The notes below the pieces were generated by a model. It was not told the origin of the DNA. It saw only the letters and a list, made by a program, of their open reading frames with translations, and made no database searches. A program made the translations under genes and the position numbers. Shown piece after piece: positions 1 through 8,611 of a stretch of 64,000 nucleotides of DNA (positions are counted from its first letter, which is position 1; every line of letters starts with the position of its first letter). The stretch is from Moraxella lacunata. Its GTDB lineage: Bacteria; Pseudomonadota; Gammaproteobacteria; Pseudomonadales; Moraxellaceae. Location of the stretch: positions 618,085 through 682,084 of the forward strand of contig NZ_UGQU01000002.1 in NCBI RefSeq assembly GCF_900453205.1, given 5' to 3'.

Positions 1-37
1 CAAATCACATTTGCTCTATAATAACGTGTTGATTTTT

Positions 38-56
38 GGGCGAATATGATTCGCCC
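38..56. repeat. short REP-like palindrome
   Basis: A perfect 7-bp inverted repeat (GGGCGAA, 5-base loop, TTCGCCC) lies in the non-coding DNA far upstream of dksA. Such small GC-rich palindromes are common intergenic repeats in this group. It might also terminate or process a transcript entering from the left, but there is no T-run. Confidence 0.55.
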
Positions 57-82
57 CTATGCCCTAATACTTAAATTTTTTA

Positions 83-365
83 TGGATTTGGGGCGTGTTG
101 AACATTGATAACATTTTATTGAATTTGATAAAAATTTGATGATTTAATCAATTTTTGCATGAAAAATGGCTACCCAACCACTTAATCTTATAAGATTAAA
201 GATGGTCTTGGATTTTACGGATTAAGTGGTCGGGTGTTTTTCATCGTCAAAAGCTCGTTTGATAGAACGACTATCAAACTTCACTTTTTCCTTGAAAAAC
301 GTGCGATTTTTCTCATTTTTCATTGCAAATACCAACATTCAACACGCCCCACTTGAAAAATCCAA
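83..365. repeat. nested inverted repeats upstream of dksA (MITE-like)
   Basis: This 448-base gene-free stretch holds two nested inverted repeats. The outer arms are GGGGCGTGTTGAA at 90-102 and its exact complement at 338-350, each flanked outside by a related GGATTT/AAATCC stretch. The inner arms are at 159-187 and 220-244, with ACCACTTAATC / GATTAAGTGGT as the perfect 11-bp core and matching ATGAAAAA / TTTTTCAT outer ends. The arrangement resembles a small non-autonomous mobile element or a large folded leader. No ORF or target duplication was recognised. The dksA promoter must lie in or just right of it. Confidence 0.5.
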
Positions 366-448
366 ACATATCCCCATTTAGGACGCAATTTTTTGAGTGT
401 TAATTTTTTCATGCTTGGTCAAATTGACCGTTTTTAAAGGATAAACGC

Positions 449-865
449 ATGGCAAACGCCACTTTCACCCCCTACACCCCTGCCAAAGACGAAGAATATA
501 TGTCGGACGCTCAGTTAGAGCATTTTCGTGCGATTTTGGTAAATTGGAAAACCGAACTGCTCGCCGAAGCCGAACGCACTAAGGATTACATTAACGAAGA
601 GACAGGGGCAATGGCGGACATCAATGACCGTGCCACCCAAGAAGAAGAGTTTGCCCTAGCTCTACGCACCCGAGACCGTGAACGTAAACTGGTGCGTAAG
701 ATTGATAAATCGCTAGCCGAGATTGAGACAGGCGATTATGGGTTTTGTGAGACGTGTGGCACGGAGATTGGGCTAAAACGCCTAGAAGCACGCCCCACCG
801 CCACGCAGTGCATTGACTGCAAAACCATGTCCGAGATGAAAGAAAAACAAAATCACGGACACTGA
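449..865 (+). CDS. dksA: RNA polymerase-binding transcription factor DksA
   Basis: 138 aa, close to the usual DksA length (about 150). DksA enters the RNA polymerase secondary channel and, with ppGpp, resets transcription of rRNA and amino-acid genes. The coiled-coil tip motif D57-x-x-D60-x-A62 is present. A four-cysteine zinc finger is formed by C100, C103, C121 and C124. The start is supported by AAAGGA eight bases upstream and an N-terminus matching the family. gluQ follows after 7 bp, the arrangement known from many gamma-proteobacteria, so the two are probably co-transcribed. No anomalies. Confidence 0.96.
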   Translation: MANATFTPYTPAKDEEYMSDAQLEHFRAILVNWKTELLAEAERTKDYINEETGAMADINDRATQEEEFALALRTRDRERKLVRKIDKSLAEIETGDYGFCETCGTEIGLKRLEARPTATQCIDCKTMSEMKEKQNHGH

Positions 866-872
866 GTCTGCC

Positions 873-1799
873 ATGAACCCACGCCCCACTATCGGTCGCT
901 TTGCCCCGTCCCCGACTGGGGCGTTGCATTTGGGGTCGCTGTGTACCGCTTTGGCAAGTTATTGTCATATCAAATCATTGGGCGGTCGCTGGCTTGTGCG
1001 GATTGAAGACGTGGATTTTGAGCGGTGTAAGCCTGATTATGCCACGTCTATCTTGACTGATTTGGAAAATTTAGGACTATACTCGGACGGCGAAATCCTA
1101 TTTCAGTCCAAACGCACGGATATTTATGATGAATATCTTAATTATCTGTCAAATATCACTTATCACTGCACCTGCTCTCGCAAGGACTTGTCCGCCCTAT
1201 CCATACCTGCGGTGAGTTTTTATGACGTGAATATCAAAGACTTACACCTTGCCCCGATTTACCCCCGATTATGCCTGCACAAAAACCTAAGCGACAACAA
1301 AATCCGTCTGTGCCTGCCTGACGTGCTGACCGCCTTTTTTGACGGCATACAAGGCGTGATATGGGACAACCCTGCCAAAAGTCTTGGCGACGTGGTCGTC
1401 AAACGCCAAAACGGCATGATAAACTACATACTCGCCTGCACCATTGATGACGGCTTGCAAGGAATAACGCACGTCATGCGGGGGCTTGACATCATGCCGA
1501 TGACGGTCGCCCAGCTCTGTATCGCCAAAGCATGTCTCCTGCCCACGCCTCACTATTTTTATCATCTGCCCCTACTTGTCAATCATGACGGACAAAAACT
1601 CTCCAAACAAAACCTTGCCACACCGATAGACACCACCACGCCTGATAAAGTGAGCGATTTACTCTTTACCGCTTTAACCTTGCTCGGGCAAAATCCGCCA
1701 ACAGAACTACAAAAAGAGACGCCCGACACGATACTCATGTGGGCGACTCGTCATTGGGATAATGGCGTGTTACAAGGGGCAACATTGGGGGCGGTTTAA
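873..1799 (+). CDS. gluQ: glutamyl-Q tRNA(Asp) synthetase
   Basis: 308 aa. GluQ-RS is a truncated paralogue of glutamyl-tRNA synthetase that charges glutamate onto queuosine-34 of tRNA(Asp) rather than onto a tRNA end. The class I HIGH-like signature appears as PSPTGALHLGSL near residues 12-23, and the KMSKS-like loop as KLSKQ around residue 245. A Cys-rich patch (C-T-C-S near residue 100) fits the family zinc site. There is no anticodon-binding domain, as expected. It follows dksA directly and ends 15 bp from the convergent ftsW. Confidence 0.93.
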   Translation: MNPRPTIGRFAPSPTGALHLGSLCTALASYCHIKSLGGRWLVRIEDVDFERCKPDYATSILTDLENLGLYSDGEILFQSKRTDIYDEYLNYLSNITYHCTCSRKDLSALSIPAVSFYDVNIKDLHLAPIYPRLCLHKNLSDNKIRLCLPDVLTAFFDGIQGVIWDNPAKSLGDVVVKRQNGMINYILACTIDDGLQGITHVMRGLDIMPMTVAQLCIAKACLLPTPHYFYHLPLLVNHDGQKLSKQNLATPIDTTTPDKVSDLLFTALTLLGQNPPTELQKETPDTILMWATRHWDNGVLQGATLGAV

Positions 1800-1813
1800 A
1801 CACCCCAACCCTT

Positions 1814-2989
1814 TTAATACTCTCTGTTTTTATTTTCCAGATAAATTCGCTCGCTTTCTTTGTCCGCCTTTAAAATCATGGCAATCATGATAAGTGCCAT
1901 CAGCATGGACGAACCGCCAAAGCTATAAAATGGCAAGGTCAAGCCTTTGGTCGGCATAAGCCCCATGTTCATGCCTGCATTAATCAGCACTTGCCCAAAA
2001 ATCACCACGCCAAAGCCAAATACCATGTAGCTAAGACGCAGTTGGCGACGTTTTAGGGCGGTATGGCTGATTCTCATAATCGCCGCCACAATCAGCACTT
2101 CAAGCAGTAACACAAACGCCACTCCCAAAAAACCCAATTCTTCGCCTGTGATGGCTAGGATAAAGTCGGTATGAGCTTCGGGCAGGTGCGATAATTTTTG
2201 CACGCTGTTGCCATAACCCACCCCATCAAACTCCCCCCGCCCAAAGGCTATCAGACTGCGAGATAGCTGATAATCGGTGTCCTGCACGTCATCAAACGGC
2301 TCCCAAAACGACATGAGTCGCTCTTTACGATAATCCGACGACAGCAGTCCATAAACCAGTGCAGGCACGAACACCGCCGACACCAACGCCACATAATGCG
2401 GTAATGGCACCCCACTGACAAACAAAATAATGCTCGCTGTGGCGATAATCACCGCCACCGAACCGTAGTCAGGTTGCCACAAAATCAGGGCAATCATCGG
2501 CAAATACCACACCGTCAGTCGCCACCCTGCAATCAGACTGCCCCGCACTTCTGCCGACCGTCTGACCACATAGTCAGCAATGACCAACACCATCAGCAGT
2601 TTGACAAATTCAGACGTCTGAAAATTAAACACCCCAAAGTCAAGCCATCGCTGTGAGCCATTAATGACCGTCCCTGTTATTAGCGTCACTATCAACAGTA
2701 ACAGTGCCACGAGCCATGCCAACACCAACAGCCCAATTTCAAAATACCACTTCAAAGGAAAGCGATACACCACCATGCCCGCCAACAAACCGATAACAAT
2801 ATAAGTCGCCTGTGAATAAAAGAAAGTCATGGGCGACAAGCCTTTGGTCATCGCAAACGGCACTGACGCTGACGCCATCATCAAAAGACTCATGGACAGC
2901 AACAAAAACAGGCTCGTCATCAACACCGTCCGAGCAGACGGTACATAGGGCGATGTGGCTATCGTCGTGGGGATGTTAAAAAAACTCAT
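1814..2989 (-). CDS. ftsW: peptidoglycan glycosyltransferase FtsW
   Basis: 391 aa, SEDS-family integral membrane protein with about ten hydrophobic segments. FtsW polymerises septal peptidoglycan from lipid II together with FtsI. The C-terminal signature KGLTLPFYSFGGSS is the FtsW form (RodA has a different sequence at KGLTLP). murD lies upstream on the same strand, which also fits the dcw-type murD-ftsW order, although here they are 377 bp apart and other dcw genes (murG, murC) are not next to them. RodA is the alternative but less likely. Confidence 0.9.
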   Translation of the reverse strand: MSFFNIPTTIATSPYVPSARTVLMTSLFLLLSMSLLMMASASVPFAMTKGLSPMTFFYSQATYIVIGLLAGMVVYRFPLKWYFEIGLLVLAWLVALLLLIVTLITGTVINGSQRWLDFGVFNFQTSEFVKLLMVLVIADYVVRRSAEVRGSLIAGWRLTVWYLPMIALILWQPDYGSVAVIIATASIILFVSGVPLPHYVALVSAVFVPALVYGLLSSDYRKERLMSFWEPFDDVQDTDYQLSRSLIAFGRGEFDGVGYGNSVQKLSHLPEAHTDFILAITGEELGFLGVAFVLLLEVLIVAAIMRISHTALKRRQLRLSYMVFGFGVVIFGQVLINAGMNMGLMPTKGLTLPFYSFGGSSMLMALIMIAMILKADKESERIYLENKNREY

Positions 2990-3179
2990 GACAGGGCAAT
3001 GCTTGGGAAAATTTGGGGGCTATATTATAAACCAAATCCCTGCTAAATGCTTGATTATTTGGCAAAAATTTGGGGAGATTAGAAAGGCTTGGGCAAAAAT
3101 TGCGTAGGATTTGGGTAGGGTTTGGTGTTGTCTAAATTATAAGGTAAAAATATACCACAAATTCAAATAATGTCTGGCG

Positions 3180-3273
3180 TAGGGGCGTGCTGTGCACGCC
3201 TTATACACTCTACAAAATGGAAAAGTGTGACGGCTTCCGTTCGTGGTGAGCCTGTCAAACCATGACGGGAAGC
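3180..3273. repeat. pair of REP-like palindromes in the murD-ftsW gap
   Basis: The 377-bp gap 2990-3366 between murD and ftsW contains no gene. It holds a palindrome around 3184-3200 (GGCGTG-CTGTG-CACGCC type) and a second, longer hairpin at 3233-3273 (GCTTCCGT ... ACGGGAAGC enclosing CGTGGT/ACCATG arms). The second resembles a widespread repetitive extragenic palindrome. They may stabilise or end the murD transcript. The remaining AT-rich part next to ftsW presumably has its promoter, which I could not define. Confidence 0.6.
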
Positions 3274-3366
3274 GCACGCACTATAAAGCCTGCAACAAAC
3301 ATCAAATTGGCAGGTGTATTCTCACTTGATATAAGCCAAGATTAAAGTCAATTTATAAAAACCCAA

Positions 3367-4761
3367 TCACGCCAACGCTTTGACACATGCCACAAACCGC
3401 TCGCCACGCTCATTATAGCTTTTAAATTGGTCTAGGCTTGCACATGCTGGCGACAGTAGCACGACTTTGGCAGAGCTTTGACTGGCAAGCTCCACCGCTT
3501 TGTCAAGACTGCCTGCCTGTGTCATTTTACTTGCCAAATCAGGGCTGTTTGCCAACGTTTTTTGTATCAAATCGGCGTCTTGTCCGATAAGATAAATGCT
3601 GTCGGCAAACTGCTTAGCAAAAGGGATAAGCTCGGCAAAATCCTGCCCCTTGCCTTGACCGCCCAAAATCAAGGCAAGCGACTGCTCCCCATACACCGCC
3701 CCAAGTCCATCAATGGCGGAGAGTGTCGCTCCGATGTTGGTGCCTTTTGAGTCGTTAAAATACACCTTACCATTCACGTCCGCCACATATTCACAGCGGT
3801 GTGGCAAGCCCTTAAACGTCCGTAGCACATCAAGCATGGCACTCATGTCAAGCCCCACGGCACTGCCCAAGGCTAAGGCGGACAAGGCGTTAAGTAGATT
3901 ATGCTTGCCTTTAATCAAGATTTCATCAGATGAGATGAGCTTTTCGCCATTATGACACAGCCAAATGGTTTCGCCATTCTCACTATTGTCATCACGCTCG
4001 CCTTTTAGACAAAAATCCGCCGAAAAGCCTTCGCCAATCTCCCCTGATGTGCTTATCATTTGGGCGTGTTTGGGCAAATGAGCGATACAGGCACGGGCAA
4101 GTTCTTTGTCATCCAGCCACACCACCGCATTTTTGGCATTATCAAAAATGCGTAATTTTTGGGCAAGATACCCTGCCATATCGCCATGTCTGTCCAAGTG
4201 GTCGGCAGATAAATTCAAAATGGTCGCCACGTCTGCCCCAAGCTCACTCATCATTTCAAGCTGAAAACTCGACAGTTCAAGCACCGCCATGTCCATGCCG
4301 TCAATGTTTAATAAATCAAGGGCAGGTGTGCCGATATTACCGCCCACACCCACGGTTTTGCCTGACTTTTCTGCCATGAGTCCGACCAGCGTGGTTACGG
4401 TAGATTTGGCATTTGAGCCTGTAATGGCGACAATCGGCGTGTGCGTGCCGTTGTCCGTATCTCGCTTTTTTAGATTTTCAATAAACACTTGTACATCGCT
4501 GACCACACTTACACCCTGCTCGATGGCTTGGGCTATGGCAGGCGTGGTGGGGTCGATGCCAGGGCTGATGACGACTTTGTCCGAAGCAAGTAAAATATCG
4601 GCATTGATACCGCCAAAATAAGTCGCCACACCGCTTGGCAATTTGTCCGCCAATGGAGGAAAATTACCGTCCGTAACGGCAACCGTATGTCCTTGATGTA
4701 CCAAAAATTGAACCGCAGACAGCCCAGAACCGCCCAAGCCAATGACTGTATAATTTGCCAT
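3367..4761 (-). CDS. murD: UDP-N-acetylmuramoyl-L-alanine--D-glutamate ligase
   Basis: 464 aa, typical MurD size. The cytoplasmic enzyme adds D-glutamate to UDP-MurNAc-L-Ala using ATP. The N-terminus has the Rossmann-like GLGGSGLSAV for UDP binding. The Mur-ligase P-loop reads TGSNAKSTVTTL near residue 115, and the central domain carries the conserved LSxDHLDRH segment. The C-terminal domain has a SPACASLDQFKSYNERG motif typical of MurD. ftsW lies downstream on the same strand. Confidence 0.96.
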   Translation of the reverse strand: MANYTVIGLGGSGLSAVQFLVHQGHTVAVTDGNFPPLADKLPSGVATYFGGINADILLASDKVVISPGIDPTTPAIAQAIEQGVSVVSDVQVFIENLKKRDTDNGTHTPIVAITGSNAKSTVTTLVGLMAEKSGKTVGVGGNIGTPALDLLNIDGMDMAVLELSSFQLEMMSELGADVATILNLSADHLDRHGDMAGYLAQKLRIFDNAKNAVVWLDDKELARACIAHLPKHAQMISTSGEIGEGFSADFCLKGERDDNSENGETIWLCHNGEKLISSDEILIKGKHNLLNALSALALGSAVGLDMSAMLDVLRTFKGLPHRCEYVADVNGKVYFNDSKGTNIGATLSAIDGLGAVYGEQSLALILGGQGKGQDFAELIPFAKQFADSIYLIGQDADLIQKTLANSPDLASKMTQAGSLDKAVELASQSSAKVVLLSPACASLDQFKSYNERGERFVACVKALA

Positions 4762-4777
4762 GAGTATGCCTTTTTAA

Positions 4778-5218
<441 letters not shown>

Positions 5219-5220
5219 GA

Positions 5221-5243
5221 AAACCCCACCGAAGTGGGGTTTT
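5221..5243 (+). terminator. rho-independent terminator of glnK
   Basis: AAACCCCAC, CGAA tetraloop, GTGGGGTTT, beginning 2 bp after the glnK stop codon. The short distance and GC-rich stem with T-tail make it a convincing terminator. Confidence 0.85.
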
Positions 5244-5274
5244 GTGTGTTTGACCGTTTAAACCAGTCTTGGAC

Positions 5275-5640
5275 TTACTGTCTGACACCTGTTTGAGTGC
5301 CTGCTTTACTTTTGATGGTGATGTTATTGCCATTTAGCGTGATGTTGGCAGTACCTGAGATGGGCAGGGTTGGGTGTTTGCCTTTACCTGCGTATTTGCC
5401 ACCGCCTTGGGCTTTGATGTCTCTGATGACGGTAGTGCCTTCACGCTTTTTGGCTTTTTCGGTCAAGCCTTTGGTCATCACAGCTTGATAACCACTGCCT
5501 GACTTGCTGATGTTGATGATGGCTTTGGCTTCGCCTTTTTCGCTCATTTTCCAGTTGCCCACGATGGCATCATCATTGGCAAATGCACTGGCAGATACTG
5601 CAACACCCAGACCGATGGCAAGTAGTTTGTTCAATTTCAT
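5275..5640 (-). CDS. DUF2147-type periplasmic protein
   Basis: 121 aa with a clear signal peptide (KLLAIGLGVAVSASAFA, cleavage about residue 22). The mature part begins with IVGNWKMSEKGEAKAII, the pattern of DUF2147 proteins, which form a small lipocalin-like beta structure of unknown role in the periplasm. The family is usually a little longer (about 130-150 aa). It has its own strong promoter and an operator-like palindrome (see those entries), and it is monocistronic. Family assignment is from memory of the motif pattern. Confidence 0.75.
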   Translation of the reverse strand: MKLNKLLAIGLGVAVSASAFANDDAIVGNWKMSEKGEAKAIINISKSGSGYQAVMTKGLTEKAKKREGTTVIRDIKAQGGGKYAGKGKHPTLPISGTANITLNGNNITIKSKAGTQTGVRQ

Positions 5641-5680
5641 GACTTACTCCTGTTTGCAAAAATCTAATTAATTCAAGCCA

Positions 5681-5698
5681 GTCAGTACTCGTACTGAC
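5681..5698. promoter_or_regulatory. operator-like palindrome in the DUF2147 gene leader
   Basis: GTCAGTAC-TC-GTACTGAC is a perfect 8-bp inverted repeat. It sits just downstream of the -10 box at 5711-5716 and upstream of the ribosome binding site, where a bound repressor would block transcription. The regulator is not identifiable. Confidence 0.45.
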
Positions 5699-5710
5699 AA
5701 CTGTTTACCC

Positions 5711-5739
5711 ATTATAAACAAGGATTTTTTAAATTGCAA
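5711..5739 (-). promoter_or_regulatory. sigma70 promoter of the DUF2147 gene
   Basis: On the minus strand, TTGCAA (5739-5734), exactly 17 bp spacer, and perfect TATAAT (5716-5711), about 70 bp before the start codon at 5640. Confidence 0.7.
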
Positions 5740-5807
5740 ACATTAATTTTGTAAGCCATCTGCCTTTTTGTAATTGCTTGGTAAAAATGTTTCTGCCTAG
5801 GGTATGT

Positions 5808-6062
5808 CTACTCAAAAGGGTTATCTACCATGACCACTTTGGATGGGTCTTTGTCAGCAGTGGCAGGCAAATCTTGACCACCTAACTCATCAAACGCCCC
5901 ACAAAGTGCCTGTGCAAAGTCGAGCGATGCCTGTGCTTGTGCCTTGCCCGCCTGCGTTTTGGTAATTTCTACATCGCCACTGATGATGACACTGTCCGTA
6001 CCATTTTCTATGGTCAAAGCCCCAATTTGTAGGACTTCGCTGTCATTGTCAAAGACATTCAT
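5808..6062 (-). CDS. small hypothetical protein downstream of the nuclease
   Basis: 84 aa, acidic, no signal peptide or membrane segment. I do not recognise a family. It begins 9 bp after the nuclease stop and reads in the same direction, so it is probably co-transcribed with it. A short acidic partner behind a secreted nuclease could be an inhibitor, but the nuclease is exported and this protein appears cytoplasmic; this is only a position-based guess. Confidence 0.55.
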   Translation of the reverse strand: MNVFDNDSEVLQIGALTIENGTDSVIISGDVEITKTQAGKAQAQASLDFAQALCGAFDELGGQDLPATADKDPSKVVMVDNPFE

Positions 6063-6071
6063 CGCTCCACC

Positions 6072-7187
6072 TTATTTTAATAAACTCATCACAAATTCCA
6101 CCAACAACACCAAAATCGCAAGCCAACCTTCTGTATCGCCCCCTTTATCCACGCTGTCCACACTCTCAGACAAAGGGGGTAAATTAAAAGCCGATGACTG
6201 CACCTGTGGCGACAGCGACGGCATGGCACTGATGCCCGTTCGTTCGGAGAGCTCGGCAAGACTGATATGCTCGACCACGCCTGCTTCGTTGTTGGGCGTA
6301 TAGTACACACCTGCACGGTTGATACTGGGGACATAAACCACCTTAAAAAAGTGGCTCGGCACCAGTACGCCATCGCCGATCTGGGCGATTTGACGACCTT
6401 GGAACACCACGCCTGTCACGACATACAGCTCGCCATATTTGACCGTCAAGTTTCGTGTGTTTTTTTCGATGTCTTGCCATACGCCACGATTATGAGCGTT
6501 GTTTTGGGGGGCGATGTTGGCTAGGCTAAAACTATCAAACTGCTGTGAGAGATTCGCCATGTCGCCATTGGGCGATAAATGCCCCCTGTCATAGCCCGAA
6601 CGGCGATAGTCATTGAGCGTTGCTCTCACGTTTGTAGGCAGGCGTGACTCTTCATGAAAGCTGTCTTTGCGAGCCAGTGAACGTGCCTGATGAATGCGTT
6701 CACGGGTCAGATACTCGGCAGAGTAGATGGGCGTGCGTGAGATGCCTGAATACAGCACAGCAAAGCCATCAAAGCACAGCTCGTAATTTTTGCGAGCCAA
6801 TTTTTGTCCTTTGGTGCCAACCAACTGCGGGGCGGTATTGGCATAAAAATGCTCAGGACAACTGGCAAGACTCTGGGCGGTGTTCGCTGTCGTCTGCTGT
6901 CCCACAAAAACCCCAACAGGCTCATCTGATGTCGTCAAACCCGTGGACTGTTCCACCACATAACCCCCGTCATGAGCCGTGGCATAAGCGGTGGCGGTGT
7001 TTAAACTATTGGTATTATGAGCGTTGTGGTTATGGGCGTGATTGCGGTCGTCAGCATAAGCCGTCGCCACGTTATCGCCATAGGCAACGGCGGTGTTATT
7101 GGCATAAGCACTGTGGCAGGACAACAGTACCAAGGCAAGCCCCCACAGATGGAATGGGCGAGTGCCTGATGAGTAGAGATAGGACAT
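6072..7187 (-). CDS. exported DNA/RNA non-specific endonuclease (NUC1 family)
   Basis: 371 aa. The catalytic signature D200-R201-G202-H203 followed by LSPNGDM is the DRGH motif of beta-beta-alpha-metal nucleases (Serratia nuclease/NucA family); NIAPQNNAHN supplies the metal-binding Asn. The N-terminus has a hydrophobic signal segment (residues 12-28, ending SAYAN; an LLSC sequence could be a weak lipobox). Residues 30-75 are a low-complexity stretch rich in TAYA and HN. Unusually, residues 354-370 form a C-terminal hydrophobic helix (WLAILVLLVEFVMSLL), so the enzyme may stay membrane-anchored. It could degrade incoming or extracellular DNA; substrate and location are inferred. Confidence 0.82.
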   Translation of the reverse strand: MSYLYSSGTRPFHLWGLALVLLSCHSAYANNTAVAYGDNVATAYADDRNHAHNHNAHNTNSLNTATAYATAHDGGYVVEQSTGLTTSDEPVGVFVGQQTTANTAQSLASCPEHFYANTAPQLVGTKGQKLARKNYELCFDGFAVLYSGISRTPIYSAEYLTRERIHQARSLARKDSFHEESRLPTNVRATLNDYRRSGYDRGHLSPNGDMANLSQQFDSFSLANIAPQNNAHNRGVWQDIEKNTRNLTVKYGELYVVTGVVFQGRQIAQIGDGVLVPSHFFKVVYVPSINRAGVYYTPNNEAGVVEHISLAELSERTGISAMPSLSPQVQSSAFNLPPLSESVDSVDKGGDTEGWLAILVLLVEFVMSLLK

Positions 7188-7395
7188 GGTATTAGCTACT
7201 TAAAATGCGTGCCATTATACCCGATTTTTGGTGCGAGCGGTAGGGTTATCGGGATTGCTAGGCTTTCAATCTCTGACACTATGGCAAAGATTGGGTTTAT
7301 TATATTTATCCCAAACACATCTTTGCCCATGGAAAATTGGCAAATCATCCCCATAATCACGTTTCTTGTTATCTTGAACTTATTTATCCCCACCC

Positions 7396-8547
7396 ATGAA
7401 CCACGCCACTTTCGCCCCACGCCTGCTTGCTTGGTTTGCCACGCACGGTCGCCATGACTTACCTTGGCAATATCATCATGCCGACACGTCTGACATTTAT
7501 GCCGTTTGGCTGTCCGAAATCATGCTTCAACAAACCCAAGTCGCCACTGTGTTGGGCTATTTTGGGCGGTTTATGGATACATTCCCCACCGTACAAGACT
7601 TGGCGAATGCCGACTGGGACGATGTGGCAAGCCTATGGGCAGGGCTTGGCTACTATGCTCGGGCAAGAAATCTACATCAAGGGGCAAAGCAAGTGGCGGA
7701 TTATATCGCCACGCATGGGCATTTCCCACAAACGATAGACGAATGGCAAAACGTGCGTGGCGTGGGACGCTCCACCGCAGGGGCGATTGTGGCGATGGGC
7801 GTGCGTGGGCGTGGCGTGATATGTGATGGCAACGTCAAACGGGTGCTGACACGCTGGGCAGGCATAGACGGCGACATCACCAAATCCGCCACCGACAAGG
7901 TGCTGTGGGAGCTTGCTGATACACTCACGCCCACACATGAGAGCGGTAAGTTCGCCCAAGCAATGATGGATTTGGGGGCGACTGTCTGTACTCGCACTCG
8001 CCCTGCTTGCGTCTCTTGCCCACTATCAGACGACTGCACCGCCCATAAGAACGGCAACCCCACCGCTTATCCTGTCAAAACCAAAAAGGCGGACAAGCCC
8101 CACCGCCATTCGCTCGTGCTTGCCCTGATATATGATGACAAACTGTTATGGATAAAACGCCAAAGCAACATAGGCACAGGCATTTGGGACGGGCTGTTTG
8201 CCCTGCCCATGCTGATGATAAATGACAAACAAGGCGATTTACCCCATGATTTATATCATGCCAAAACCATGCACGAACATTTTACCCATACCCAAAGCCC
8301 AAGCCTTGCCGAGCGTCAAATTTTGGATAATCTGCCAAACATCCCTATCAATAACGCCAAAACTATTAAACACACGCTCACGCATTTTCACTGGCATTTG
8401 TCATTGGTTGATATAAATATTGATAAAGCACTTTATAACAACATCAACCACGCCCTAACCGCCATGCATGCCGATTTTGTTTGGCAAAAAGGTCATAGCG
8501 GATTGGGCGTACCAAAGGCAATGGGGAAATTAGCGGGGCAGGCTTGA
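7396..8547 (+). CDS. mutY: A/G-specific adenine DNA glycosylase
   Basis: 383 aa, usual MutY size. It removes adenine mispaired with 8-oxoguanine. Visible features are E41 in SEIMLQQTQV (catalytic acid), the helix-hairpin-helix VRGVGRSTAGAI at 120-131 followed by the catalytic Asp at 144, and the 4Fe-4S ligands C198-x6-C205-x2-C208-x5-C214. The C-terminal half (from about 235) is the MutT-like 8-oxoG recognition domain. The preceding 200 bp hold no gene. It converges with ispA. Confidence 0.95.
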   Translation: MNHATFAPRLLAWFATHGRHDLPWQYHHADTSDIYAVWLSEIMLQQTQVATVLGYFGRFMDTFPTVQDLANADWDDVASLWAGLGYYARARNLHQGAKQVADYIATHGHFPQTIDEWQNVRGVGRSTAGAIVAMGVRGRGVICDGNVKRVLTRWAGIDGDITKSATDKVLWELADTLTPTHESGKFAQAMMDLGATVCTRTRPACVSCPLSDDCTAHKNGNPTAYPVKTKKADKPHRHSLVLALIYDDKLLWIKRQSNIGTGIWDGLFALPMLMINDKQGDLPHDLYHAKTMHEHFTHTQSPSLAERQILDNLPNIPINNAKTIKHTLTHFHWHLSLVDINIDKALYNNINHALTAMHADFVWQKGHSGLGVPKAMGKLAGQA

Positions 8548-8611
8548 AAAAGTTATTAATTTAAATCGCAAAAGTAAAAATTTGACATTTTTCCAAACAT
8601 CAAAACTCTGT

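Noticed and set aside
1814..2989. RodA (MrdB) as identity for the SEDS protein
   Set aside because: The KGLTLP signature and murD upstream favour FtsW; RodA usually has PVVGxPLP at this place.
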